From Bradyrhizobium sp. 141 (lineage in GTDB: Bacteria; Pseudomonadota; Alphaproteobacteria; Rhizobiales; Xanthobacteraceae), in contig NZ_JADPKR010000025.1 in NCBI RefSeq assembly GCF_023074055.1, forward strand, positions 62,001 through 126,000: a stretch of 64,000 nucleotides of DNA, written 5' to 3'. Below, piece by piece: positions 9,610 to 17,693 of this stretch. The notes beneath the pieces are model-generated. The model was not told the origin of the DNA, made no database searches, and worked only from the letters and a program-made list of their open reading frames with translations. A program made the position numbers and the translations under genes. Positions within the stretch are counted from its first letter, which is position 1, and every line of letters starts with the position of its first letter.

Positions 9610-9807
9610 GAGCTGCTCCGTTTCTGTCACCGGTTTCATTGGCCCGGGCGGGAGCGCGCGTTCCCTGCGCCTTTGTCCGCCTGGCTCAACTCCGAACCGG
9701 CGCTGCGCACAAATGTTCCTGCGAAATCTAATTTGTGATCGCGTGTTGCATCGGCCGTGCGCGCGGCACGAGATCGCCACAAGATGCACACGATCTGGCC
9801 GCGGGAT

Positions 9808-10101
9808 CTATTCAACCGCTTCAACGATCCGGATGTCGCGGTCCGCGCCGTCTCCAAGCAAGTCATGCGCGGCCTGGTAGGCCGGGCTCGCATACGCCGC
9901 CTTGGCGCGCTCGACACTGTCGAACTCGATCAGAACGACGCGCTCCATCTGGCCGAGCTCGAAGACCGCAGCGGGCATCCCGCGCGCGATCACGCGGCCA
10001 CCTGCCGCTTCGATGGCTTGACGCGACACCTTGGCGTAGGCCGCCATGGCATCGGGATTCTTGATCGCACGATAGGTGGCAACCCAATAGGCTTTGGCCA
10101 T
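9808..10101 (-). CDS. DUF1330 domain protein
   Basis: A 97-residue protein matching the DUF1330 pattern. It starts AKAYWVATYRAIKNPDAM, a central strand has GGRVIARG, and the segment VVLIEFDSVERAKAAYASPAYQ is the family hallmark. These are small dimeric ferredoxin-like alpha/beta-barrel proteins (EthD/ABM-like fold) of unknown activity. It lies 26 bp downstream of the Tag-like glycosylase gene on the same strand, so the two are probably co-transcribed. No catalytic residue can be assigned. Confidence 0.85.
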   Translation of the reverse strand: MAKAYWVATYRAIKNPDAMAAYAKVSRQAIEAAGGRVIARGMPAAVFELGQMERVVLIEFDSVERAKAAYASPAYQAAHDLLGDGADRDIRIVEAVE

Positions 10102-10128
10102 TATTGCTCTCCTGCTTTCGGGGACATG

Positions 10129-10815
10129 CTAGTCGCTGCGGTTCTCGCCGACCGACAGCGCGCAGATGCGTGACAGAAAGGTGTACGGCAGGCCGCTCTC
10201 CTCGGCCCAGGCGTTGAACTGCGCCTGCACCTTGGCGAGGTCGCCCTTCGACTTGACCTCTTCTGCAATGTCGAGGCCTGCATCGCGTAAGGACGCGACG
10301 ACGTCCTTCGACGTGACAAAGCCATCCCAACCGACGAAGCGCAGCAGCATCTGGCCGGTATTGCCGCCGAGACGACTGCCGCGCTTGGTCAGGAGATCGA
10401 GCAGGCCGATCTGGTCGGACGAAGGCCATTTCGCCAGAAACTTGCCGAAGCTGCCATGCTCCCTCGCGATCTCCTGCACGAAGCCGGCATTGTCGCGCAC
10501 CGACATGATCTTGGCACCGTTGCGCACGATACGCGCGTCGCGCAAAAGGCCTTCCCAATAGTCTTCCGGCTGGAAGCTGAGCTTGGCCGGCTGGAAATGC
10601 AGGAAGGCATCTTCAAAGCCATCCCATTTCGAATCGATCACGCTCCAGGCAAAGCCGGCGCAGAACACACGCTTCGTCATCTCGGCAAGGATGCGGTCGT
10701 CGCCGAGCTTGGCCAGGCGCTTCAGATCGGGCTTTGCCGGCATCAGTTTTTCCAGCGCCTTGGGGCCGCCCTTGCGTTTCTCGGCGCGGGCGCGAATGGA
10801 CTTGAAGGGGGTCAT
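10129..10815 (-). CDS. DNA-3-methyladenine glycosylase I-like protein
   Basis: A 228-residue protein resembling the Tag family, which removes 3-methyladenine from DNA. The segment DDRILAEMTKRVFCAGFAWSV and the following DGFEDAFLHFQP match the Tag core, and LRFVGWDGFVTSKDVV is compatible with the C-terminal helices. The N-terminal Cys and His of the zinc site known in E. coli Tag are not visible, so this is a divergent subfamily and substrate range is uncertain. The ATG at 10815 was preferred to one at 10848; neither has a strong ribosome binding site. It is followed after 27 bp by the DUF1330 gene. Confidence 0.78.
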   Translation of the reverse strand: MTPFKSIRARAEKRKGGPKALEKLMPAKPDLKRLAKLGDDRILAEMTKRVFCAGFAWSVIDSKWDGFEDAFLHFQPAKLSFQPEDYWEGLLRDARIVRNGAKIMSVRDNAGFVQEIAREHGSFGKFLAKWPSSDQIGLLDLLTKRGSRLGGNTGQMLLRFVGWDGFVTSKDVVASLRDAGLDIAEEVKSKGDLAKVQAQFNAWAEESGLPYTFLSRICALSVGENRSD

Positions 10816-10971
10816 GCGGACATCTGCGTTAAGGGTCCGCCACGACATCAGAATTCAACGAAACGGTCCAGTCCTGCGATGATGGCGTTGGGAAGCGACC
10901 ATGCTGGTCCGCTTCTTGCTTCATGAGGTCCGGAATTCCCTGACATTTTCGCTCTCTCGCGGACGTTTCCA

Positions 10972-11799
10972 ATGCGCTGCCTGGTCGTGGCCGACCTGCA
11001 CTATTCGCTGCCGCAGCTCGACTGGCTGGTCAGCGCGGCACCGCAATTCGACCTCGTGATCTTCGCGGGCGACGCCCTCGACATCGGCTCGATGGTGGAT
11101 TTTCGGGCCCAGATCGTGGTGGTGAAGAAGTACCTCGCGCTGCTTGCCGCGAAGACCCGCGTCATCCTCTGCTCCGGCAATCACGACCTCGACGAGCGCA
11201 ATGCAGACGGCGAGAAGATCGCACGATGGATCTCGGAAGTGCGCGAGTTGGGCATCGCCTGCGACGGCGACAGCCTTACCATCGGCGACACGATGTTCAC
11301 GGTGTGCCCGTGGTGGGACGGGCCGCTGGTCAAACAACGTATCGTCGCCCAGCTCGCCGACGCCGCCGTCCGCCGGCCGCGACGCTGGATCTGGGCACAT
11401 CACGCGCCGCCGGCGGATTCACCGACGAGCTGGGGCGGCAAACGGTTCTTCGGCGACGTCGAGCTGGTGCAATGGATCATGCAGCACCAGCCGTCGATGG
11501 TGATCTCCGGCCATGTGCACCAGTCGCCGTTCATCACCGCCGGCTCGTGGTTCGACCGGCTGGGCGAGAGCTGGATCTTCAACACCGGCCTGCAGCCGGG
11601 CCGGCCGCCGACCTACATCGTGCTGGACCTCGACGCGGACAAGGCGTTCTGGCTTGCGGCCGGCGAGGCCCAGTGGATCGACCTGAATGCGCCGCTGAAA
11701 CGGCCCGCAGCGTCGATCGAGGCGCCGCCCGACTGGCTCACATCCTTGGATCAGATTGCCGATCCGAGCCTGGCGAAACCTCAAGCGGCGGCAGGTTGA
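10972..11799 (+). CDS. Calcineurin-like metallophosphoesterase
   Basis: A 275-residue soluble metallophosphoesterase. Its metal-binding motifs appear in the usual order: ADLHYS near residue 7, GDALD near 29, GNHDLDE near 66, and GHVHQ near 180. A two-metal phosphoesterase or phosphodiesterase activity follows from the family; the substrate cannot be told. It has no signal peptide. The gene stands alone on the plus strand, and its last 62 bases overlap the 3' end of the convergent cyclic-nucleotide-binding gene. Confidence 0.85.
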   Translation: MRCLVVADLHYSLPQLDWLVSAAPQFDLVIFAGDALDIGSMVDFRAQIVVVKKYLALLAAKTRVILCSGNHDLDERNADGEKIARWISEVRELGIACDGDSLTIGDTMFTVCPWWDGPLVKQRIVAQLADAAVRRPRRWIWAHHAPPADSPTSWGGKRFFGDVELVQWIMQHQPSMVISGHVHQSPFITAGSWFDRLGESWIFNTGLQPGRPPTYIVLDLDADKAFWLAAGEAQWIDLNAPLKRPAASIEAPPDWLTSLDQIADPSLAKPQAAAG

Positions 11800-12223
11800 T
11801 CATGCTCTGGAGCACCTCGCCGACCATGGCCAGATGTGTGCCGTGGCCGGCATATTGCCGTTTGAGATCGGCGAGATAGGTGTTGGCGACATTGAGCCGT
11901 TGCGCCAGCATTTTTGCGATCAGCAGGGCTACGCCCGGCTCCTTCTCGAGGAACGAGGCGGCATCCTCGAACTCGTAGACGACCGCGTCGGAGCAGGCCC
12001 GCACCGTTGCGGTGTGCGGCTGGCCCAGCAGCACGGACATCTCGCCGAGCACTGCGCCGGGCTCGGTGACGGTGGCGACCACGGTCTCGCCCTTGAGCAC
12101 CTCGAGCTTGCCTTGCATCAGCACGTAGAGATGGCCGGTGGTGCCACCCTCGGCGACGACGATCGTGCCGGCGGCAACCTGCCGCTCCGTTCCGCCAGTG
12201 CAATAGTCCAGGACCGCGCGCAT
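11738..12223 (-). CDS. Cyclic nucleotide-binding domain (Crp-like sensor) protein
   Basis: A 161-residue protein consisting mainly of one cNMP-binding beta-barrel. The segment VLMQGKLEVLKG precedes the phosphate-binding cassette region GEMSVLLGQPHTATVRA. A helical C-terminal tail of about 50 residues has no helix-turn-helix, so it is a stand-alone sensor and not a Crp transcription factor. The ATG at 12223 is preceded by GGGAGC about 8 bases upstream; an open frame reaches further to 12388. Its 3' end overlaps the convergent metallophosphoesterase gene by 62 bp. Its partner is unknown. Confidence 0.82.
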   Translation of the reverse strand: MRAVLDYCTGGTERQVAAGTIVVAEGGTTGHLYVLMQGKLEVLKGETVVATVTEPGAVLGEMSVLLGQPHTATVRACSDAVVYEFEDAASFLEKEPGVALLIAKMLAQRLNVANTYLADLKRQYAGHGTHLAMVGEVLQSMINLPPLEVSPGSDRQSDPRM

Positions 12224-12308
12224 CGCAGAAAGCTCCCATCGCTGCGGACACCCCTCGCCGGAGACTAGAGCATGATCCGTGCCAGGCGGCAAATCAACGC
12301 GCGCCTCG

Positions 12309-12845
12309 CTAACGCGACAGGCGTTTCGCGAGGTGGACCGAATGCCAGTCTCCGAGCCCGGTATCGTTGAACCCCACCTTCTTCGCAAGGCCGCGCATTT
12401 CAGCGTTCGTGCGCGCCGTCTCGCCCGCGATCATCTCGTGGCCGAGATCGATCGCACGCGTTTCCATTGCCGTCATCATCTGAAGGCCAAGTCCCATGCG
12501 CTGGAAGGCATCGGCGACCGAGATGGCAAATTCGCCATGCCGTGCCGCCGCGTCGTAGGCGTATCGCGCTTCGCCGATGATCATGCTCCGCCCCTCCTCC
12601 CTGAGCTCGGCGAGCAAGGTGAAATTATCGAGACCGCCGCTCTTCGCGATGCATTCAGCCGCGACCACGCCGGGGTCCGCGCGCGCACCACTGAAGCGCT
12701 TGTTGCGGGATGTCGTGGATAGGCCGGTGAAATAGACCGACAGGTTCTCGACATCCGATGCGCCGGCGGTTCTGATGCAGACCGTGCCATTCGCTTCGGT
12801 CAGCTCGACCGGCTCGACAACGGCTCCCGGAAACAGCTGTGACAT
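12309..12845 (-). CDS. GNAT-family N-acetyltransferase
   Basis: A 178-residue protein with a GNAT core. The N-terminal strand VCIRTAGASDVENLSVYF, the strand EFAISVADAFQRMGLGLQMM with the acetyl-CoA loop (QRMGLG), and the late segment NAEMRGLAKKVGF follow the family order. The segment around FTGLSTTSRNKRFSG resembles the acetyltransferase modules found with Pat-type protein acetylases, but no second domain is present. The acceptor is unknown. The ATG at 12845 was chosen; an in-frame ATG exists at 12881. No operon partner is evident. Confidence 0.82.
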   Translation of the reverse strand: MSQLFPGAVVEPVELTEANGTVCIRTAGASDVENLSVYFTGLSTTSRNKRFSGARADPGVVAAECIAKSGGLDNFTLLAELREEGRSMIIGEARYAYDAAARHGEFAISVADAFQRMGLGLQMMTAMETRAIDLGHEMIAGETARTNAEMRGLAKKVGFNDTGLGDWHSVHLAKRLSR

Positions 12846-12966
12846 GCGTGATGCTTTCGGCAGGTGCTGGGACTTGCACACCTAGCCGAAGCCGCGCACC
12901 GGGCGCTTGGACATTGCCGCCAATCATGCGGCTGAAAACGAACAGCTCGTTTTCACGGGCCGCGCG

Positions 12967-13707
12967 TCACACACGGGAGAGCGACGGCACCTCCTCGGGC
13001 ATGATCGCCTGAAGGCCGCCGAAGCGACGCTCGCGGCCATGGAAAGAGGCCAGGGCAGCAGCAAGATCGCTCGCGTCGAACTCGGGCCACATCCGCTCGG
13101 TGAAGTGCAGCTCGGCATAGGCGCCTTCCCAGAGCAGGAAGTCCGACAGCCGCTTCTCACCCGAGGTGCGAATGATGAGGTCGACGTCGCGCAGGCCGGC
13201 TTCGCCGGTGACGAGCTGCGAGAAGGCTTCGCGGGTGATGCTGGTCAACGCGGCCGCCTTCGCCGCGGCATTGAGAATGGCATCGCGTGCGGAATAATCG
13301 ACCGCGATACGCAGGTGCAGCGTTCCGCCCCGGGCGGTGGTTTCCTCGGCGCGCGTAATCGCGGTGGCGATGCCTTCGGGCAGGCGATCGCGACGGCCGA
13401 TCACGGTGAGACGCACACCGTTCTTGACCAGGCTCTGCACCTCATTGGCGAGATAGAAACGCAGCAAGGTCATCAATGCAGCGACCTCGGCCTTCGGCCT
13501 TCGCCAATTGTCGGTGGAGAAGGCGTAGAGCGTCAGCGTACCAATGCCCTGCTTGGGCGCGGCCTCGACGATTCGGCGGATCGCCTCGACGCCCGCCTCG
13601 TGGCCGCGCACGCGCGACAGGCCGCGCCGCGTCGCCCATCGTCCGTTGCCGTCCATGATGATGCCGACATGAAGCTTCTCGTTGCGGGACGTAAGATCAC
13701 TTTGCAT
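12967..13707 (-). CDS. Divergent UppS-like cis-prenyltransferase
   Basis: A 246-residue cis-prenyltransferase of the undecaprenyl diphosphate synthase family. The catalytic Asp is in GIIMDGNGRWA near residue 20. RVRGHEAGVEAIRRIV, LTLYAFSTDNWRRP and DLIIRTSGEKRLSDF all match the family. The usual NYGGR segment reads DYSAR, and SNFLLWQ reads SDFLLWE, so it is a diverged member. It may be a second copy beside the housekeeping uppS, which normally sits with cdsA and dxr. GGAG lies 8 bases before the ATG. A 17-bp palindrome spans the start codon. The winged-helix regulator gene ends 30 bp upstream on the same strand. Confidence 0.87.
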   Translation of the reverse strand: MQSDLTSRNEKLHVGIIMDGNGRWATRRGLSRVRGHEAGVEAIRRIVEAAPKQGIGTLTLYAFSTDNWRRPKAEVAALMTLLRFYLANEVQSLVKNGVRLTVIGRRDRLPEGIATAITRAEETTARGGTLHLRIAVDYSARDAILNAAAKAAALTSITREAFSQLVTGEAGLRDVDLIIRTSGEKRLSDFLLWEGAYAELHFTERMWPEFDASDLAAALASFHGRERRFGGLQAIMPEEVPSLSRV

Positions 13708-13715
13708 TGCAAAGT
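13699..13715. promoter_or_regulatory. 17-bp palindrome over the uppS-like start codon (candidate operator)
   Basis: The sequence is ACTTTGCATTGCAAAGT, a perfect 7-3-7 inverted repeat. The start codon of the UppS-like gene is inside it. A near-identical copy lies upstream of the membrane protein gene of the same gene group at 14770-14786. Two matching sites at the two possible entry points of a gene group that encodes its own winged-helix protein suggest an operator. That role is an inference. Confidence 0.55.
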
Positions 13716-13737
13716 CTCCGGTCAAAAAGAGGGAGGA

Positions 13738-14112
13738 TCAAGTCGAGGCGATACCGAGACGTCCGAGCGGCGGCGCCTCGCGGCCGGCGGCCTTCGCAGC
13801 ATCGCGCACCAGGCGCTCGAGCACGGCGAGATAGTCGAGGAAACGGCGGCGCCCGGACTTGGTGAGGCGGCATGTGGTGTGCGGGCGGTTGCCCTCGTAA
13901 CCCTTCGTCACCTCGACGAGGCCGGCCTCCTGGAGCACGGCAAGGTGCCGGCTGAGATTGCCGTCCGTGAGGTCGCATAACTGCTTGAGGTCGGCGAATG
14001 CCAGCCCCTTGGGATGCGCCATCAGCGAAGTCAGAAGCCCGAGCCTCGCCTTCTCGTGGATCACGCGGTCCAATCCTGCGTAAGAGAAGGGTGCGCTGTC
14101 AGTCTTCGACAT
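13738..14112 (-). CDS. Winged-helix transcriptional regulator
   Basis: A 124-residue DNA-binding protein. The helix-turn-helix occupies about residues 33-65 (FADLKQLCDLTDGNLSRHLAVL), with recognition helix DGNLSRHLAVLQ, followed by a wing and a C-terminal dimerisation helix (DYLAVLERLVRDA). The architecture is MarR/PadR-like and matches small one-domain winged-helix regulators often found next to a membrane protein. The ATG at 14112 has CCGGAG 7 bases upstream. The gene overlaps the upstream membrane protein gene by 14 bp, so they are co-transcribed. It probably binds the ACTTTGC-N3-GCAAAGT palindromes; this is an inference from proximity. Confidence 0.88.
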   Translation of the reverse strand: MSKTDSAPFSYAGLDRVIHEKARLGLLTSLMAHPKGLAFADLKQLCDLTDGNLSRHLAVLQEAGLVEVTKGYEGNRPHTTCRLTKSGRRRFLDYLAVLERLVRDAAKAAGREAPPLGRLGIAST

Positions 14113-14743
14113 CGTGGTCTCCGGATGCGACATGCAGAATGCCCGCCATCATCGACTGCCCGATCACGAAGGGCAGGCCCATGGTCCATGGCGACAGTGT
14201 GTGGGTCTGGCTTGCGAGCACCACCACCGCGAAGCCGGACACGAAATACCAGGCGCCGGCGAACGCGACGGTGCGCGGCAACGAGCGGACGGAGGCAAAA
14301 ATGCCGAGCGAAACCAGGATCTGCCACAGGCCCGGGAGCAACCACAGCGTCTCGCCTGCGAACTTCCACATCAATACGGCGAGCAGCACACCGGCAACGC
14401 CTGCGGGCAGGAACTGCTCGACCGCCTGGTGGATCATGGCGTCGGCCAGACCCGAATGATGACGGCGCGATCGCGCGCGCATCTCGATCCCGATCATCAG
14501 GCCGGAGAGCGCGGCGGCGATGAACCAGCCCAAGAAGAAGCCGAGCGGCTCACTGGTGGGATCGCCGAGCAGCCAGAATTGCAGGATCGCGGTGAGCAGC
14601 GCGACGGCGCCGGTCGCGGCCATCGTCGCCGGGCCGTAGCCGCGGAACGCCGTGCCGGCCGCAATCTGGCTGCGGATCGTCACGATGTCGGCCAGTGCCT
14701 TGTCGAGATCGCGAATTGGCAACGCCGGAACCTCGCTCCCCAT
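14099..14743 (-). CDS. Multi-pass membrane protein, partner of winged-helix regulator
   Basis: A 214-residue inner-membrane protein of unknown function. After a cytoplasmic N-terminus of about 40 residues that may be helical (LDKALADIVTIRSQI), there are about six hydrophobic segments. Examples are AATGAVALLTAILQFWLL, FFLGWFIAAALSGLMI, and GVAGVLLAVLMW. No transporter signature is visible. It is the first gene of the minus-strand group followed by the winged-helix regulator, with 14 bp overlap, and the UppS-like gene. Its start lies 27 bp downstream of a palindrome matching the one at the uppS-like start. Confidence 0.75.
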   Translation of the reverse strand: MGSEVPALPIRDLDKALADIVTIRSQIAAGTAFRGYGPATMAATGAVALLTAILQFWLLGDPTSEPLGFFLGWFIAAALSGLMIGIEMRARSRRHHSGLADAMIHQAVEQFLPAGVAGVLLAVLMWKFAGETLWLLPGLWQILVSLGIFASVRSLPRTVAFAGAWYFVSGFAVVVLASQTHTLSPWTMGLPFVIGQSMMAGILHVASGDHDVED

Positions 14744-14769
14744 GCTTGCCCGGACCGTCTGTCCTCGTC

Positions 14770-14803
14770 ACTTTGTATCGCAAAGTATATCGGAATGCAA
14801 AGT
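14770..14803. promoter_or_regulatory. Second palindrome plus half-site upstream of the membrane protein gene
   Basis: ACTTTGTATCGCAAAGT at 14770-14786 is a 7-3-7 inverted repeat with one mismatch, matching the palindrome at 13699-13715 in both arms. A further half-site GCAAAGT lies at 14797-14803. It sits between the divergent membrane protein (minus) and protease (plus) genes and so could control either, but the match to the downstream uppS-like site favours control of the minus-strand group. Confidence 0.55.
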
Positions 14804-14915
14804 AATGACAAGTCCGAAAGTCGCCGCGAAGGGATTGCGCCGGAACGGACAACTGGCGGTTGCGCGGCGCATGGTCCCCCAGATATGATGGAACCAAAAG
14901 GGTCCGGGGGCTGGT

Positions 14916-16160
14916 ATGTGGCTTAAGTCATTAATCGTTGCGACCTTATTGCAGATGGGTATCGCCGCAGCCGCGCATGCGGCGGGACCGTTCGGCAGCG
15001 TCAATGTCGGCAACTGGATCGGCGGCGCCTTCAGTAATGACGAGACGGGCGCCTTCTCCCATTGCGCGGCAACGGCGCCTTACGCCAACGGGGTGAGTCT
15101 CGTCGTGGGGCAGAATGCGGCGGGCTCGTGGCTTCTAAGCTTCGCCAGCCCTGGCTTTCGTTTCAACAAGGGCGATACCGCGCCCGTTGACTTCATCTTC
15201 GATGGACAAGAGCAGGCCAGGTTATTTGCGACCTCCAACGCCCCCAACATGGTGACGACCATCCTGCCGCTCAATGTCGCTCGCACCTTCCAGAAGGCAA
15301 GCTTGATGGTGGTGACGACCAACGGCAGTAAGCCACTCCAATTCGTGTTGACGTCGACGGCGCCCCTGGTCGCGGCGCTGGCGAACTGCGTCACTCGGGT
15401 GAAGGCAGACGGGCTCAGCAAGGCCGGGGATTTCACAAAGGGTACCGCGAAGCCAGCGGCCACAGCGGACAAGCAGGCGTCCCCGCCGGCCAGCAAGTCC
15501 GCCAAGTCCAAGAGCGGCACCGGCTTCGTGGTCAGCGCCAACGGGCACATCGTCACGAACCACCATGTGATCGACGGTTGCAGCGACCTCAAAGGCAATC
15601 TCACGGGCGAGGCCGCAATGACGTTGCGCGTCGTATCGAGCGATGCCATGAACGATCTAGCCCTCTTGCAGGCGCCGTCAACAACGACGTTCAAAGAGTT
15701 TGCGCGGATCCGCGACCGCTCAATCCGCTCCGGCGATTCCGTCGTGGCGATCGGCTTTCCCTACCGCGGGCTTCTGAGCTCGGACTTCACCGTGACCACC
15801 GGTATCGTGAGCTCGCTCAGTGGGATGCGCAACGATTCGCGTTTCCTTCAGATCAGCGCACCCGTGCAGCCCGGCAACAGCGGAGGCCCGCTGTTCGACA
15901 CCACCGGGCAGATCGTCGGCGTGGTTACGGGAAAGCTCGACAATCTGCGGATCGCGGTCGCAACCGGCAACATCCCCGAAAACATCAACTTCGCCATCAA
16001 GACCGGCGCGCTACGCGACTTCCTCGACAATTCCGTGGTGCCCTACCAGACCGCAGAGCCCAAGGGTGAACTGAAGACCACCGACATCGCCGCCAACGCC
16101 CGCGCCTATACGATGCTGATCTCGTGCACCGGGACGGAACAGGCGGACGCGAAACGGTAA
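14916..16160 (+). CDS. Exported trypsin-like (HtrA-type) serine protease
   Basis: A 414-residue secreted protein. A Sec signal peptide ends near residue 22 (AAAHA/AG). An N-terminal domain of about 160 residues that I do not recognise is followed by a Lys/Ala/Ser-rich linker. The protease domain (about 200-390) has the triad His217 (TNHHVID), Asp247 (NDLALLQ) and Ser322 (GNSGGPL). There is no PDZ domain, unlike DegP. It likely acts in the periplasm on unfolded or specific substrates. The gene stands alone, divergent from the membrane protein and regulator group. Confidence 0.88.
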   Translation: MWLKSLIVATLLQMGIAAAAHAAGPFGSVNVGNWIGGAFSNDETGAFSHCAATAPYANGVSLVVGQNAAGSWLLSFASPGFRFNKGDTAPVDFIFDGQEQARLFATSNAPNMVTTILPLNVARTFQKASLMVVTTNGSKPLQFVLTSTAPLVAALANCVTRVKADGLSKAGDFTKGTAKPAATADKQASPPASKSAKSKSGTGFVVSANGHIVTNHHVIDGCSDLKGNLTGEAAMTLRVVSSDAMNDLALLQAPSTTTFKEFARIRDRSIRSGDSVVAIGFPYRGLLSSDFTVTTGIVSSLSGMRNDSRFLQISAPVQPGNSGGPLFDTTGQIVGVVTGKLDNLRIAVATGNIPENINFAIKTGALRDFLDNSVVPYQTAEPKGELKTTDIAANARAYTMLISCTGTEQADAKR

Positions 16161-16173
16161 AATCGGTCAGCTC

Positions 16174-16449
16174 TTAATACGGCGCGACGGGCCGCGCGCG
16201 CCGCTGCGGCCGGGGTTGCGGCTGCACCTGGCCGTAGGCGAAGCGAGGGTTGCGGTCGCAGTACAGCAGCCGGCCGGATACGCTGGCCTGGCATTGTTCA
16301 TAGGTGTTGTAGGAGCATTCGCCGGGATAATCATAGTCGCCGCCCTGGGCGCACCATGGATAGTCGCGTGCGGCTGCGGGCGTGACGGTGGCGAAGCCGC
16401 CCAGGACCGCAACGCCGAGCGTCACCAGCACCAATTGCGTCTTGCGCAT
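16174..16449 (-). CDS. DUF3551-type small exported protein
   Basis: A 91-residue protein with a signal peptide (MRKTQLVLVTLGVAVLGG, cleavage near AAARD). The mature part is Cys-containing: DYPWCAQGG, GECSYNTYEQCQASVSG and LLYCDRNP. This spacing is the hallmark of DUF3551 proteins, which are abundant in Bradyrhizobium and of unknown function. Four Cys may form two disulfides in the periplasm. The tail is Pro/Arg/Gln-rich. It converges on the protease gene with only 13 bp between stops. Confidence 0.87.
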   Translation of the reverse strand: MRKTQLVLVTLGVAVLGGFATVTPAAARDYPWCAQGGDYDYPGECSYNTYEQCQASVSGRLLYCDRNPRFAYGQVQPQPRPQRRARPVAPY

Positions 16450-16540
16450 GATCCAACTCCTCTCCAGCTGGCCCGAGATACGGCGCCTCTCTCATCAGGT
16501 TTCGCGGCGCCGTTTTATTCCAGATCAACGAAACAAAGAA

Positions 16541-16569
16541 CGAAAAAAGCCCTGCCGGACGGCAGGGCT
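16541..16569 (-). terminator. Rho-independent terminator after the Bug-family gene
   Basis: Read on the minus strand, a perfect 9-bp stem AGCCCTGCC/GGCAGGGCT with a 4-base loop is followed by a run of T (complement of 16543-16548). It lies 25 bp past the stop of the Bug-family gene. Confidence 0.9.
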
Positions 16570-16593
16570 CCTATCCTCACGATCACAAGATCG

Positions 16594-17568
16594 CTACTCG
16601 ACCTTCAGGCCGGCGAACTCGACGACCTTTCTCCACTTCTCGGTCTCGGCCTTGATCTCCTCGCCGAACGCCTCGGGCGTCTGCGCGCGCGGCTCGCCGC
16701 CGAGCTCGACCAGACGCTTGGCCATGTCGGGCTCCTTGATCACCGCGTTGACCTCGGCGTTGAGCTTGGCGATGATTTCCTTCGGCGTGTTCTTGGGCGC
16801 GCCCATGCCGAACAGTGCACTGGCCTCATAGCCCTTGACGGTGTCGGCGATCGGCTGGACATCGGGCAGCTGCGGCGAGCGTTCCGTGGTGGTGACGCCG
16901 ATGGCGCGAAGCGAGCCGGAGCGGATGTGCTGGATGATCGAAGGCATGTTGTCGAAGATCACCTGCACCTGGCCGCCGAGCATGTCGGTGATCGCGGGCG
17001 CCGCGCCACGATAGGGCACGTGCTGCATCTTGCAGCCGGTCATGGCCATGAACATCTCGCCGGACAGATGCACCGAGGTGCCGTTGCCGGACGAGGCCAT
17101 GTTCACCTTGCCGGGATTTGCCTTCACGTACTCGATGAACTCGGCGACGTTCTTCGCCGGCACGTCCTTATTGACGGTCATCACATTCGGCACGCGCTGG
17201 AACGAGGCGACCGGCGCCATATCCTGCACGAAGTTGAACTTGAGGTTCTTGTAGAGCGAGGCGTTGATGTAGTTGGCCGGGTTGACCAGTTGCAGCGTGT
17301 AGCCGTCCGGCTCGGCGTTGATGACCGATTCGGTGGCGATGTTGTTCCCGGCGCCCGGCTTGTTCTCGATCACGAATTGCTGGCCGAGCTTTTCCGACAG
17401 CCGCTGGCCGATCAGCCGCGCCAGAATGTCGGTGGCCCCGCCCGGCGGATAGCCGACCACCCATTTCACCGGGCGGGCCGGATAATCGGCGGCAAGGGCC
17501 TTCGACAGCGGGGTGGCTGCAAGCGGACTGGCGGCGAGCAGGCCCAGCGCGGTACGGCGAGTGATCAT
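16594..17568 (-). CDS. Tripartite tricarboxylate transporter substrate-binding protein (Bug family)
   Basis: A 324-residue periplasmic solute receptor. The N-terminus has a twin-arginine-like signal (MITRRTALGLLAASPLAATP) ending near ALA/AD. The mature protein begins YPARPVKWVVGYPPGGATD, the classic Bug N-lobe, followed by VIENKPGAGNNIA and PDGYTL; these bind carboxylate ligands. Bug receptors usually work with TctA/TctB membrane proteins, but none is in the window, so it is an orphan. The ATG at 17568 gives the signal peptide; a longer open frame starts at 17640. A terminator follows the gene. Confidence 0.92.
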   Translation of the reverse strand: MITRRTALGLLAASPLAATPLSKALAADYPARPVKWVVGYPPGGATDILARLIGQRLSEKLGQQFVIENKPGAGNNIATESVINAEPDGYTLQLVNPANYINASLYKNLKFNFVQDMAPVASFQRVPNVMTVNKDVPAKNVAEFIEYVKANPGKVNMASSGNGTSVHLSGEMFMAMTGCKMQHVPYRGAAPAITDMLGGQVQVIFDNMPSIIQHIRSGSLRAIGVTTTERSPQLPDVQPIADTVKGYEASALFGMGAPKNTPKEIIAKLNAEVNAVIKEPDMAKRLVELGGEPRAQTPEAFGEEIKAETEKWRKVVEFAGLKVE

Positions 17569-17693
17569 CTCAAGGGTTCTCCCAACGTGTTGTTCTTGAA
17601 GCCAGATATCTTGAAGCCGGCGTCGGTGGGGTTGTAACAAAGCTTGCTGCAGGCGGAAAGTGCGCGGGGCGCATCGCGACGAAAGGATAAGGC

